DNA of 64,000 bases from contig CM038467.1 in NCBI GenBank assembly GCA_021464415.1, positions 54,332,734 through 54,396,733 of the forward strand. Direction: 5' to 3'. This stretch comes from Lonicera japonica (Eukaryota > Streptophyta > Magnoliopsida > Dipsacales > Caprifoliaceae). Below the pieces are notes generated by a model. The model was not told where the DNA came from and did no database searches. It saw nothing but the letters and a program-made list of their open reading frames with translations. The number at the start of each line of letters is the position of its first letter. Position 1 is the stretch's first letter. Shown here in pieces: positions 1 to 10,859 of the stretch. Position numbers and translations under genes: made by a program.

Positions 1-655
1 CACTACCCACAAAATTCTCTAACTAGAATATATCAAATAAAATAAAATACATAAATAAAAATAAATAATACTAAATTATCAATAAATCTAATACCAGATA
101 AAAGTTTTTCAACAGAATATGCTTATTTGACATGAATAGTTTAGTGCAAATTTCCTAGAGATCAATTGTCGCTCATGCATCTTACCAGTTTTTGACACAT
201 TTTTTTTTTATTATTGCACTAATGTGTAGAAGTTGCTCAATGATTCTTGTGAGATTATGAGAATAATTGTTGTTGTATTATTGAAAAAGGAGTACATCAA
301 TATATACAAGAGTAAAACCCTAAAAATAGGGATTGTTTCCTTCTAATAAGGATTTCCTAATTATCTCCTAAATATACACATGCTATAATTAACATATATA
401 CAAATTCTAATAATTCCACAATACCCCTGATAACCTGATTCGTGGTACACAAATAAATCAATAATAGAAGTGAGATACCAAAAGTCATGTACTTGTGCAG
501 GCCCAACTTTTCTTTTGATCTGTCATTAATATTATGGGAATTTAATAGGTTATAAACAAGTTGGATGGATATAAAGTAATCACAGAATTGGAATTAAATG
601 AGAGAAACTTCTGGAACTTAATTAGTTAATATTATTTTTTATTGGACATATGCAG
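1..655. other. Intronic or flanking sequence, no gene seen
   Basis: AT-rich sequence upstream of the first recognisable ACA exon, with no coding similarity in any frame. It is most likely an intron of the Ca2+-ATPase gene whose 5' part lies off the left edge, because the exon at 656 begins directly after an AG acceptor. It may contain an old repeat fragment around 270-420, but I see no terminal structure that would define one. Confidence 0.5.
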
Positions 656-3600
656 GTTGTAAGGTGGGGCCGATCTGTTTATGCTAATATTCAGAAATTC
701 ATCCAGTTTCAGCTCACAGTAAATGTTGCAGCTCTTGTAATTAACGTTGTGGCTGCATTTTCTTCTGGTGATGTCCCTCTCAATGCAGTGCAGGTTTCTT
801 CTCCTTCTCTCTCTATTTCCTTGTTTATGTGTGCACTTTTTTTTTATATACAAGCAGTACGCTGATACTCCTGGTGTTTGAACTCGGGAGGAGGGGGAAG
901 GTGAACAGGGTTCCCGTGGATCAAACCTAGGCGTGGGGTGGGGAAATCCACTCCTATCTCCACTTTTCTAGCACCGAGGTGCTGGTGCATGTATATAGTT
1001 TATATTCTATGATGGTGCTTTTGTTTTTGTCTACAGCTTCTGTGGGTAAATCTTATCATGGATACGCTTGGAGCGCTTGCATTAGCCACTGAGCGACCAA
1101 CGGATCACCTCATGTGCAGACCTCCAGTTGGCCGAAGGTAGACTTGTTCTTATTTATTACTATATATCAAGTGAGAAGAGGCATGCACGTGAAATAACAA
1201 AGATACCCTTCATGTTTTATCAGAAAAAAAAATGCTGAAACTAGAATAGCCATTAGACTACGTCAATGAAACAATAAGGTTCCATTTTGTTCGTTTCTGG
1301 AATACTAAACTCCCATCGTGCATCCAAGAGAGATTTTAATGTTTGATTGGAGTTTTACAAGGGAAAATTCAAGATCTTTTGGAAAGGAGAATTCCCTACA
1401 TCCACTCACATATACAACCTGCCGCAGAGGAAGCTAAGAAGATTCCCGGAAATCTTTTCCTATTCAATAATATATTATAATATATTAGTAAGTGTTTTTT
1501 AGTAAGAGGAAAATAGAAATTCTAATCTTAACAATACATTGGCAAGGAGTTTCATATTCCAAGAGAGGAGCCTTCCTAAAATCTAAAATGCCAATTCCTT
1601 TCCGTAAAAGTAAAATGCTAATTCTTGCATATGAAGAATAAGAGTGTAGCAAAGATAAAACAAACCATAGATCTTAGCGAATACTTCCTATTGAAGTGCT
1701 GGCAAGTAGGAGGATGTGCATGATTTGCATGTTTGATTATGCAGTCAATTTGAAAACCCTTTCATAGATGTTAGTAACCATCTCACCCAAAAGCTTAAGC
1801 TTTTAAGTAGTGGGCCAACAATGTATATCATACACTTCAACACTCCCCCTCACGTGCGAGTGGCTCGCACGTGGATAGACAAACGAAACCAAAGGCCAAA
1901 TCGGCCAAACCAAATGTGCATTTCGTGCACAAACACAAAGGGGGGTGGATAGACAAACGAAACCAAAGGCCAAATCGGCCAAACCAAATGTGCATTTCGT
2001 GCACAAACACAAAGGGGGAAACAAATGCAAGTGGGAGGATTCGAACCCGAGACCTTGCAGAACCTGAGCTCTGATACCATGTTAGTAACCATCTCACCCA
2101 AAAGCTTAAGCTTTTAAGTAGTGGGCCAACAATGTATATCATACACTTCAACAATAGACATTAACATATTGTGCTTGCGATCACCAATTACTAAACTTGG
2201 GAGGTTTTGTAAAGAAAATGCTTGGTGCGAATACATATTGTTTAATTATTTATTATGGTTATGTGTTCATATTCTTCTTTTTTTTTTTGGATTAAGTTGA
2301 TGGTGTCTCTTCATTTTGCGGATATATTTTTGACTGGTTAGTAGGGCATTGCATTGATTGCTTGGCTCTATTTCAGGGAACCTCTTGTAACAAATATAAT
2401 GTGGAGGAACTTATTAGTTCAGGTACTACATTTATTATGTTAATTTTTCTCTCCGAACAATTTCAGCACACTAGAAGAATTTATGTGGTTTCCTGTCCTA
2501 AAATGATTAAAAAAAAAAAATTGTTGGTGGAAAAATACAGGCTCTGTATCAAGTTACTGTGCTCCTTATTCTCAACTTCCGAGGCACAACTATTCTGAAT
2601 TTAGAGAATGACAGAGACCATGCACATGCTGTTAAAGTGAAGAATACTCTGATATTTAATGCATTTGTCTTTTGCCAGGTAAGTTTACTGGCTCAGATAA
2701 AATACATACAAGGGAAAACCATCTCCTTTATGTGCTTAATTATTTTGGATAAATGCACGTTTTAGTACGGGGATTTTCTGCTAGGGTTTGACGCTATGAA
2801 GCATAGACTCGACACGCCACACGCGACACGACATGCGTCCTGTGACAAGCAATTTTTCCAAAATGTAGGAAACGACACGTGTGGGGGGGGGGCACGTTCT
2901 TAATTAATTAATTATGCAATAAACATTGTAAATATTTAAGAATTCATTAAAATGGAACTAGATTGCATTAATAACCCAAATACTCAAAACATGATCACTA
3001 AATTGTTCCATAATTAAAGCATCAAAATGCATACATAGACTAATTTTATTTTATTTTATCAGAAACGAAACTTATATTGAAAACATAGAATCAATACAAG
3101 ACATACATAGACTAAATTGTTCCATCGAATGATAGAAAACAAAAGGGGAATATAAAAAGTGACTTAGTTGCCCCATCCTCAGTTGATGTTGCAATTAAGA
3201 AACACTAAGAGTAGTAGCCATCTAAATCAATTATCAAGTACTAGAGACTATAATTAAATTCAACTGTCGAAGAGAGTATCGGAGAGTGTCGGAGTGTCCG
3301 ACAAGTGTTGGGCCCGACACATGGCCTCCAAGAGAGTGTCTGTGCTTCATAGGTTTGATGTCATGAAAATCCATATTTTATCATAGTAAAAGACGCTTAT
3401 GGAGGTAGATAAATGACCCAACATTTGGGTTGTGTAGATTGGTTATGTCAGGTCTTATTAGCTCAACCATACCCATTTGTTTATGGTAACGAATAATCAG
3501 TTTCATCAAATTGTGTTCTGAAGTTATGGTCATGGATTCGTCGCATATAGGGAATCCATGGTGTGTTTTGGCAGGTTAATTAAACTGATTTTCTTATTTG

Positions 3601-4885
3601 CATTAAGTGGGTCAACCTGTTTGTCCGCCTGTTCGCTAGGGCTATACCTAGATCTGTTAACTTGAGGTTGGGTTGGAAATCTGGGAAACCCCAGCCATAG
3701 GAAATACATTTCAGTAGTGTTAAACTTAAAATTCGTTTCCTCAGTATATGGGCTGGCTTTGCCAACCCTAGAGAAAAGTATTATATCCTTATATTTATAC
3801 CCACCCTATATTTTGAACAGATCAAGGTTTAGTATGCACACAAAATTACCAACTTACCCCTCTTTACTTCCCATGTTATAGAAACAAAAATGACACTTGG
3901 AACAGGACTAGAGCCTAAGTTACCTACCATGAATAATACATATCCTAACCACTGAATCAAATCATATTTCATGATTCTGAAGTGTTTTACTAATCTACGT
4001 AGTGCTGTACTATTGTGCACGCAATGCGTGTGCTTGGGGCTCTAGTGTGTATGTACGTTTGTATGTTGGTTTGGGGAGCAAAAGCTGTACCCAGGTAATG
4101 AATTGATTTTAAGAGCTTTAATTAATGATTTAAAATGTGGATCAAGTCTGGGTGGAATGATGTGGTAGGCTTGTTATGAAAGAGCTACTACTAAATTTGG
4201 AGTTTGTAGGTATTCAATGAGTTTAATGCTCGGAAGCCTGATCAATTCAATGTATTCAAAGGCGTTACTAAGAATCATCTTTTCGTGGGAATAGTTGGCC
4301 TAACAGTTGTGTTTCAGGTGATCTCTCTCATATCAAGCCAGAATATTATTTTTGTTGATTTTAATTCACTGTCCGTTTATTTGCTGACATTCATTCGGTG
4401 TGCATGTATGGGTAGATCATTTTGATTATGTTCCTCGGAAAGTTCACTTCAACTGTTAGGCTCAGCTGGCAATTATGGATTGTCTCCATCATCATTGGTT
4501 TGATCAGGTCAATCTTCAGTCTTCACTTGTAATTAGATAGATAGATTCCATTTTTAAGGCGATTCAAGTGTTGATACAAATAGTATCCATAAAGTGCTTA
4601 GAATTCAAAAACCATAAAAGAGATTTTGCTTGTTTTTTTGTCTTGAGCAGTTGGCCTCTCGCGGTAATTGGAAAACTTATACCTGTCTCAGACACGCCCT
4701 TTGCAAAATTCTTTACAATAAATTGGCGCCGCCGAAGAAGGAGTCCAAGTGGTAAAACATTCTTCCCGATCTTCCGTGAAGATATTTATCATAATATATG
4801 TAGCTACAAGCCTACAACATACATGTCTCTATCTCATCGCACAATCAGAGAGATACAGTTTTCGATGAATTCTCTCATCGCGTGA
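656..4885 (+). CDS. Autoinhibited Ca2+-ATPase (P2B type, ACA8/9/10 clade), C-terminal exons only
   Basis: A P-type pump that exports Ca2+ in exchange for H+, in this clade usually at the plasma membrane. I place seven exons at 656-793, 1037-1137, 2377-2422, 2541-2678, 4210-4317, 4416-4507 and 4651-4885, each bounded by AG/GT. They join in one frame to 858 bp (285 residues plus TGA). The protein begins [18 protein letters not shown], the entry to membrane helix M5. It continues with [19 protein letters not shown], the M6 Ca2+-site helix whose Asn and Asp coordinate the ion. It then has [34 protein letters not shown] and helices M7-M10, ending in [12 protein letters not shown] and an Arg-rich tail. 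The N-terminal calmodulin-binding autoinhibitory region, the A, N and P domains and M1-M4 lie off the left edge. The last 45 or so residues do not resemble what I know of the family, so the true stop or a further splice after about 4750 is uncertain. Two transposons sit in the introns. Confidence 0.9.
1769..2153 (-). mobile_element. TRIM/SMART: complete miniature LTR retrotransposon
   Basis: A 385-bp element in the intron between ACA exons 2 and 3. Two direct terminal repeats of 74 bp (1769-1842 and 2080-2153) appear identical. Read on the minus strand each begins TGTTGAAG and ends CTAACA. Directly inside the 5' LTR (minus strand) is TGGTATCAGAGC at 2068-2079, the standard plant primer-binding site complementary to the 3' end of initiator tRNA-Met. 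Just before the 3' LTR is a purine run (GTGAGGGGGAGTG), a typical polypurine tract. A 5-bp target duplication ATAGA flanks both ends (1764-1768 and 2154-2158). There is no coding capacity, so it must have been mobilised by another element's enzymes. Identical LTRs suggest recent insertion, although 74 bp gives little resolution. Confidence 0.93.
1871..2018. repeat. 74-bp tandem duplication inside the TRIM
   Basis: Two adjacent copies, 1871-1944 and 1945-2018, of a unit beginning GTGGATAGACAAACG and ending CACAAAGGGGG. They look identical and make up most of the internal domain. The period equals the LTR length (74 bp), but the sequences are unrelated, so this is probably coincidence. The short reading frames through this area are a by-product of the repeat and are not genes. 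Confidence 0.9.
2794..3352. mobile_element. hAT-like non-autonomous TIR element in ACA intron
   Basis: About 559 bp. The left end is CTATGAAGCATAGACTC and the right end is the complement of CTATGAAGCACAGACACTC. Flanking 8-mers are GTTTGACG (2786-2793) and GTTTGATG (3353-3360), one mismatch, which fits the 8-bp target duplication of hAT elements. There is no transposase. Near 3050-3100 it contains a stretch that matches the 3' end of the LINEs at 48.5 and 50.3 kb (minus orientation), suggesting a nested LINE tail. It lies in the roughly 1.5-kb intron between exons 4 and 5 of the Ca2+-ATPase gene. Confidence 0.7.
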
Positions 4886-6718
4886 TGAGTACCAGTACGT
4901 GATGGATGAGATAGACGCATGCAGTAGCTACACATACTATTGTAATATATATTTTCGTTAAATTCTTGTCAAAATTGGTTGGTTTTATATGATTTTATTA
5001 ATTTCCAGGTGAAAGCTGAATCCACTCCTTGTTTCTCAGTCCTATTATACTATACAAATGGTATTATTAAGGGTACAAACTAAACTATGATGCTAGCTAA
5101 CTAGCTATATACACTACTATCCTTTTGACATTTTTTCTCAACAAGGATTTGTAATTAGACTTTCATTTCCTTGTATAATTGTGGATTGTATAATTATGGA
5201 TTGGGATTTTTATATGTAGATACAAAGCTTTGGTTGAATTACAGTATTGTAAAATGGTTGGTTTAACTTGGTTGACCAGAAGCAATTCTTTGTTTATTTT
5301 ATTTTTATTTCAAACCAGTTCAATTCAAATGTGTAGGAGGAGCAATTGTTTTTTTTTTCTTTTGATATCTTGAAATTGATATTATTTTTTTAGGAGTAAA
5401 ATACTTTATTTGTAGTTTAGAACAAAACTTGTTTTCTATTATTAGCTATTGCCCGGTCAGCACACTAAAAATAATTAATATCATTATCCAAAATATACAT
5501 TAGTAAAACTATATTTTTAACAAAAGAACATGTAAAATTTCACACTGAAAAATAGTAAATATTGGATTAACGATTAGAGGTTTTATAACCATTGTATCAA
5601 CATAGCCGGGCCAAATCACTGTGCATAAAAATCTTGTAATTAAAGAATTCTTTGTGGAAAATTGTTAGTAAAAATCTATTTGTGGGAGACCAAAAATTTG
5701 GACTAACTTGCAACGAAAAGTTCTTAGCAAAATCAATTTAAGAATGCAACAATAAGATGATGAATACTGGATTTTTGTTTATGGGTAGGTTCTTGCTAGG
5801 ATTTTCACATCTTTCTGGCAAATCATCTTCTTTTTTATGTGTTTTGTATTAACTTAGTAATAACAATCGGAGAAAATACAAGTTATCAGTTATCTCTCTA
5901 TATACATATTGCCTTTTGCCTCAAATTTTTGGATCTCTTACCTAATAAACTTTCTCTTTTCTATTTGTAAGTACATAATTAGGATTATAAGTGCTCACTA
6001 TGGTAACAGTAAAATGACTATAAAAAGAAAACTTGGTTTCCAATCGATTGATGTGCGGCTTGATTCTTATTTATAATTAGCTAACTTTTCACTTTATAAG
6101 TGTAATCTCTCTATTGGTTGAATGACCATGTCAACAAAGCATCATATTTTTTTCATGTTGTATAGGGTGATGTCACCATAATCATCTTGGCATGGATGCC
6201 CTCTAGGGGTATTTATTCTTTACTGGATTGAAGTTTTTGGCCCGTTTTTCAAGGAGGGCCGCCTGAATAAATGGGTTGACCCAAGTGAGAGTTCAATTTT
6301 TATGCTTCGTCAATTGCCCCCTAAGTATATGATCTCGGCTGCCAAGATGAGATCATGTACTTGGCTCCTTTTAGTGAGACGAAGTTGATATCCACCCCAA
6401 AAATTTTCTAATTGTCTAATAGGACTTTAAGTAGGAGTCTAAAAAACAAAAGAAAAGGAGGGGTCCAGCTCATTACACATGTCAAGCCCCTATTAGCAAG
6501 ACGTGTGGAAGTCGAAAAATAACGATCTTTTCAAATTTAATGCACATCATTTATGGCTCAATCTTCCATCCCTTAGAGCAAAAAAAAAAAAAAAAAAAAA
6601 AATTCCTTCTCTTCCAAAAATCACACTTCTAGTATATGGTTCTATTTTCGAATTTCTTCACTTTACTTATTTCTTTGTAAGTCTTCGTTCTCTATTTCCC
6701 TTTCCTCCTGCTTTCTAA
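4886..6718. other. ACA 3' UTR and AT-rich intergenic sequence
   Basis: No gene is recognisable. The first few hundred bases presumably carry the ACA 3' UTR. From about 6160 the composition changes to sequence resembling LTR or leader material, and it may belong to the decayed Ty3/gypsy element to the right. A run of A residues lies at about 6580-6601. Confidence 0.4.
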
Positions 6719-7030
6719 GGGTGGCAATGGGTTGGGTTTGGGGTAAGTTTTGCCAAATTCAAACTTGACTCGCTTATAAACCCGCCCACCCGAACCTCCT
6801 CAAGTGGTGTATGCATAAACCCAAACCCAACCCAACCCGCCCTGCCTTGACCCACTCGGACTAGTGGTAATTCTACTATATTATAAAGGTATTTAATGAA
6901 TAAAATACTATATTTGAGGCAGAGCAGGTCAAACGAGTTAATTTTGTGCAAACCCGAACTTATCCCAAACTAGCCCTATTTGGGTTGGGTCAAGTAAAAA
7001 ACCCGTCGGGTTGGATTTTATTGCCATCCA
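6719..7030. mobile_element. Probable hAT-type MITE (GGGTGGCAA ends)
   Basis: About 310 bp beginning AAGGGTGGCAATGGGTTGG and ending with TTTTATTGCCATCC, an imperfect inverted pair. The interior is made of GGGTTGGG and CCCAACCC blocks. No convincing target duplication was found, so the ends may be off by a few bases. Confidence 0.45.
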
Positions 7031-7079
7031 TACTACTTTATGTAATCCTTAGTTTTAGCGAATAAGTAGATACGCTCTT

Positions 7080-10000
7080 AAATCTGACGCTAGGGGTAAG
7101 GAGTTCAGTCAGAAGTATCTCCCCAAGGACCTTTGTTGGGAGGAATGTGAAGGTCACAACCCTTTTAAGGATGGAGTTTCCATTAAAACCGGTATCTACC
7201 CTATTTACACGTATTTATGCAGACTGGATTAAGAATTCCCTTTGACCCACTTTTGGTAGACTTTTTAAGGAGAACAATATTTCATTTGTCTCAATTGAAC
7301 CCTAGTTCGGTTAGGATCATTCTCGGAATAGCCGAAATAAATAGGAGATTCGATATGAACCTGGACTTCTATGGTATTAGATTCTGCTATGGTCTAAGTA
7401 TCTCCCAAAAAGATGAAAGATGGAATTTGAAAGGTAGGATTAATTGTCCCCCTTATTTTTTAGTTTAACTAATTCGTAAAAGTACATGTACGTTGACATA
7501 ATCATAATAAAAGGAAATGTAAAACCTCATTTAGAAAAACTATCCCATTCCTAAATAATTTGGAACTCCTGGTATGTATTTTGTTATTCCAATGCCTCTT
7601 TTATGTTTTTGCATTTCTTCATCTCCACCTGATTATTTTCTTTATAGTTTGTAGCCAACAAGGTTTTCGACAAGCCTTTAGAGGCCTTCATTAACGCTAA
7701 CCAATTAAACGCTATCGCCCACCATATTAGAGTTGGCAATCCTTCATAGATCAGAAACCCAAAATCTGCACACTGTCTGTTTGCGTACACTCCTGACAGT
7801 ACCTCATTCATCAAGAGGACTTTAACTAGTCAATGGATTGGAGGGACAACGTCTAACTTCCCTACCCAATAGAAGCTTTTAAAAAAATACCAAATACTAA
7901 ATGACAGAGCAATCGCCAAGGACGAAAAAAGAGTCGTCCGACGAGTTGTAGGAAAAGTAACTAGCAGCTTTGAGGGTGAAAAAAGGAAGAAGAAGTAGGG
8001 CAAGGACGCTAACGTGGTGATGGTTGCGAAAACACTAATAGAGCTCCCAACAGAAGCCACAACCACCATCCCTACCCTTGCTGACATATTTGTCACCGTT
8101 CCTCTGCCTAAAAAATCCAAGAGCAAAATAGTGCCGATCTTTGCCTTAAGGGCTCATTTGGTTCGAGTTTTGAGAATGAAATGAACATAGAATGAGAATA
8201 CTTGATTCCTGGAAAGTTATTTTCCTGGCATCTAGGATGCCATGCCGATGTTTGGCTCAACCGGGAATAGGAATGGAATAAAGTATCAATTACATAAGTA
8301 CCCTTCTTTTTATAAGATGAGAAAACATCACCTACTAATTTTTCAAAAGAGACGATTACTATAATAAATTACAAAAATTACACATACCTAGCTAATAACT
8401 ATCCTACAAAATTTACAATTTTTGTAATTAAAAAAATTGCAACAGGAAAAAAGAAAAGAAAAAAGTTCCAAATAATTTTTTTTTCATTTTTGTGCGGCAA
8501 TGTAATTAAAAAAAAATTCCAAACAATATTTTCATACACTGATGAAAAAAGAACTATTTATTCATAAGGAAGAGTGTTATTTTAGTCCTAACATGAAAAA
8601 ATTAAAAAAGATGCTCATTGGTAATGGTTTATTCCTTATGATTTAAATGGGAGAACTTTGGGGGAAAGGTTTGTTCCTGGAATCATTTATTCCGAACTTA
8701 AAACTTGAACCAAACGCAGGAATCATTTCGGAATGGAATATAGCATTCCTGGAATGGTTTAAATCTTGAACCAAACGAGCCATAAAAGTGAACGGCACTC
8801 CAGAAACAAGGAGGATTCAGAATTAAAAGCCTACTGAGTGGTTATCTCATTTTCAACAGGCAGGGCAAAGGGTTCCTAAAGGCCCACTTATCAGCCCAAA
8901 ATTGCAAGAAGTTCCTATTTCTCGGCAGCTTCAGGACAACTATAAGAGTTCAAGAAACATGCCTTGCAAAACAGTTGCACAAGTTGTACAAGAAAACGAA
9001 GAAAAGGCTGCCAAATTAACTGGCAAGTCTAAAATCTCAGCGACTCCTCCAAGAAAAAGAAAGAAGGTTATCTCTTAATAGTACCACTCCTTTAGTCCAA
9101 GACGTTCCCCTAAAAGCTGCCGAGAATGATGTGGTTATTTCTGAAGATGTTGCCCCAGTACTTGTTATATATAAAGGGGCAGCGAAAGAGGTAGAGGGAG
9201 GCGAAGGCCGAAGTCTAACTCATCTTATAACTTTTTTTATTGCATATGTCCACGTGTCATGTTCCAAGACAAGCTTATGACTTTGGATGACTAGGCCTTA
9301 AAGGACCTTGATGTACCTCATGCCTTGGCCCGTAATCTGACACCCCCCTAATGGCAGGGCTATTTTAGAAAGGATATCCACCTCGGAGTTGGGGCTTATG
9401 GGCTTCCAATAATTGGTTGGGGTAAATCTCTTGGGCCCTTTAACTTTGTCCTTCTCTTCTCTCTTTTTCATTTCTAAAGAAAATTGTTATCTGTCTTGCA
9501 GTCTATTCAGCACTTTGACGAATACCAATATTAGCAACTAAAGTTACTGAGAGAAGTCAACGCCAAGAAGAAATAGTGCAAGGCCAAAGTTGGTAGAAAG
9601 AAAACTCTAACCTTAAAGGCGTTTCTAATCTCAAGGCTAAGGAGTTGGCGGATAGCAAGGACTTCTACGAAAAAGAGTTGCAATATTTAAAAGAGCAGAT
9701 TGTCGACCTCTAAAGTAAAAAAAGTTAGCCAGGGAAGAAACAAACATAGCTGCTAAATAACGTGTTTTTGAGTCTAATAAGTCTTCCGAGGAATGTATCT
9801 CGCAGCTGAAGGCAAAGCATGATCAGGCTTTGGTGGGCATGAAGGAAGATGGCTAAAATGAGGGCATCTTTTTTACTGCATATGAGGTGGTTGGTCTGAA
9901 CGATAATATCTACAAAGCGGGCTATTAATACGGCCTTTCAAGCGCCGGGGTCCAACCTGGAAATGAGTTGTATGCCAGGAATGTGATATGCCCCTAGGGG

Positions 10001-10200
10001 CATTTATCTTTCCAACTTCATCGGTCACCTAAGGAGAAGAGGAGCTGGAGGAAGACTGAGATAAATCTAAAGGCTTAATGGCCGAGAGAATTAACCCATT
10101 TAAGTTATTACTTTTATTTTAATTCTATTTCTTTATATTTGTAACAGTTGGGCCATGAAGCTCCTACGATGTAAAGTTCCCTTCAATCAATGAAATGTAG
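7080..10200 (+). pseudogene. Degenerate antisense ORF (PF04195-like, gag-like) of a Tat-type Ty3/gypsy element
   Basis: The frame around 7217-7468 contains GLRIPFDPLLVDFLR followed by LSQLNPSSVRIILG. This is the signature I associate with the plant 'putative gypsy type transposon' domain (Pfam PF04195). Lysine- and glutamate-rich coiled-coil-like coding traces follow at 8850-9900, all with stops and frameshifts. Around 10140-10200 comes a 3' tail typical of these reading frames (GTTGGGCCATGAAGCTCC, later AATGAAATG). It is interrupted by a MITE at 8150-8782. Integrase remnants of the opposite strand lie immediately to the right, so this occupies the position of the antisense extra ORF between pol and the 3' LTR that has been described in Tat-lineage elements. 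It is not functional as it stands. Confidence 0.55.
8150..8782. mobile_element. Tourist-like (PIF/Harbinger) MITE
   Basis: 633 bp. The left end is GGGCTCATTTGGTTCGAG. The right end, reverse-complemented, is TGGCTCGTTTGGTTCAAG. A TAA trinucleotide flanks both sides (8147-8149 and 8783-8785), as expected for PIF/Harbinger insertions. There is no open frame for a transposase. It is nested in the degenerate antisense retroelement ORF. Confidence 0.75.
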
Positions 10201-10859
10201 TTTGAGCAATTTTCACAAATGTGCCAATAGTCGTATTTATAATTCGTATAGCAATTTGCGAAATATTATCATAACTGTTGTTTGTAACTAATTTTAACAT
10301 TTGTCTTAGTCAGGACTATAACTTTTTGTAGTTAAAATTTTAAACTTTTGTTTAGGCTTACCAAGCTTTGCCCACAAGGTTATTTTATGTGTTAACATTT
10401 GAGATAACATCCACCTCGGCCTACCAGGCTGGTGGACATACTTATGTTACAAATATGTCTTTCTACTAGCTTAGCAATAGAATCCACATCGGCCAACCTG
10501 GCTTATTAGTTTATCTAGCTTATTAAGCTTTATAATCAAACTTCCTTTAAGGGAAACATCATTGATGTACTTTAACTAGAGAAAGCATCACTTTGTATAG
10601 TTGGCTCCTCTAACCTTACCTAACAAGCAGTTTTGATTGGCTTGCCAAGCCTTACCTACCATGCATCTTTAATCGGCTTACTATGTCTTGTAATTTTCAT
10701 CAAACTTTTAACCAGCCTATCAAACTTAAGGTTTCCGTGCCACATGGGGAGGTCTTGGATTTAGACAGTTGTAACAAATGAGTTTCTTTCATTGATAAAC
10801 ATAACTGCCAAAGACAAAAAAGGACCTTTGCCATGGCCTTACAGGAGTTATCGCTAGTG
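10201..10859. other. Retroelement spacer between pol and the antisense ORF
   Basis: No gene is seen. The stretch contains an imperfect series of short motifs such as GGCCTACCAGGCTGG, GGCCAACCTGGCTTA and GGCTTGCCAAGCCTTACC, which looks like a decayed minisatellite in the untranslated region of the Ty3/gypsy element. Confidence 0.4.

Noticed and set aside
1803..2154. Several overlapping frames of 67-105 codons on both strands
   Set aside because: They run through the TRIM LTR and its tandem duplication; the repeated peptide blocks (such as [12 protein letters not shown] twice) are a by-product of the repeat, not a repeat protein.
7584..8126. Minus-strand frames of 76 and 98 codons
   Set aside because: The plus-strand reading gives the expected degenerate antisense-ORF product of the retroelement, so these are shadows.
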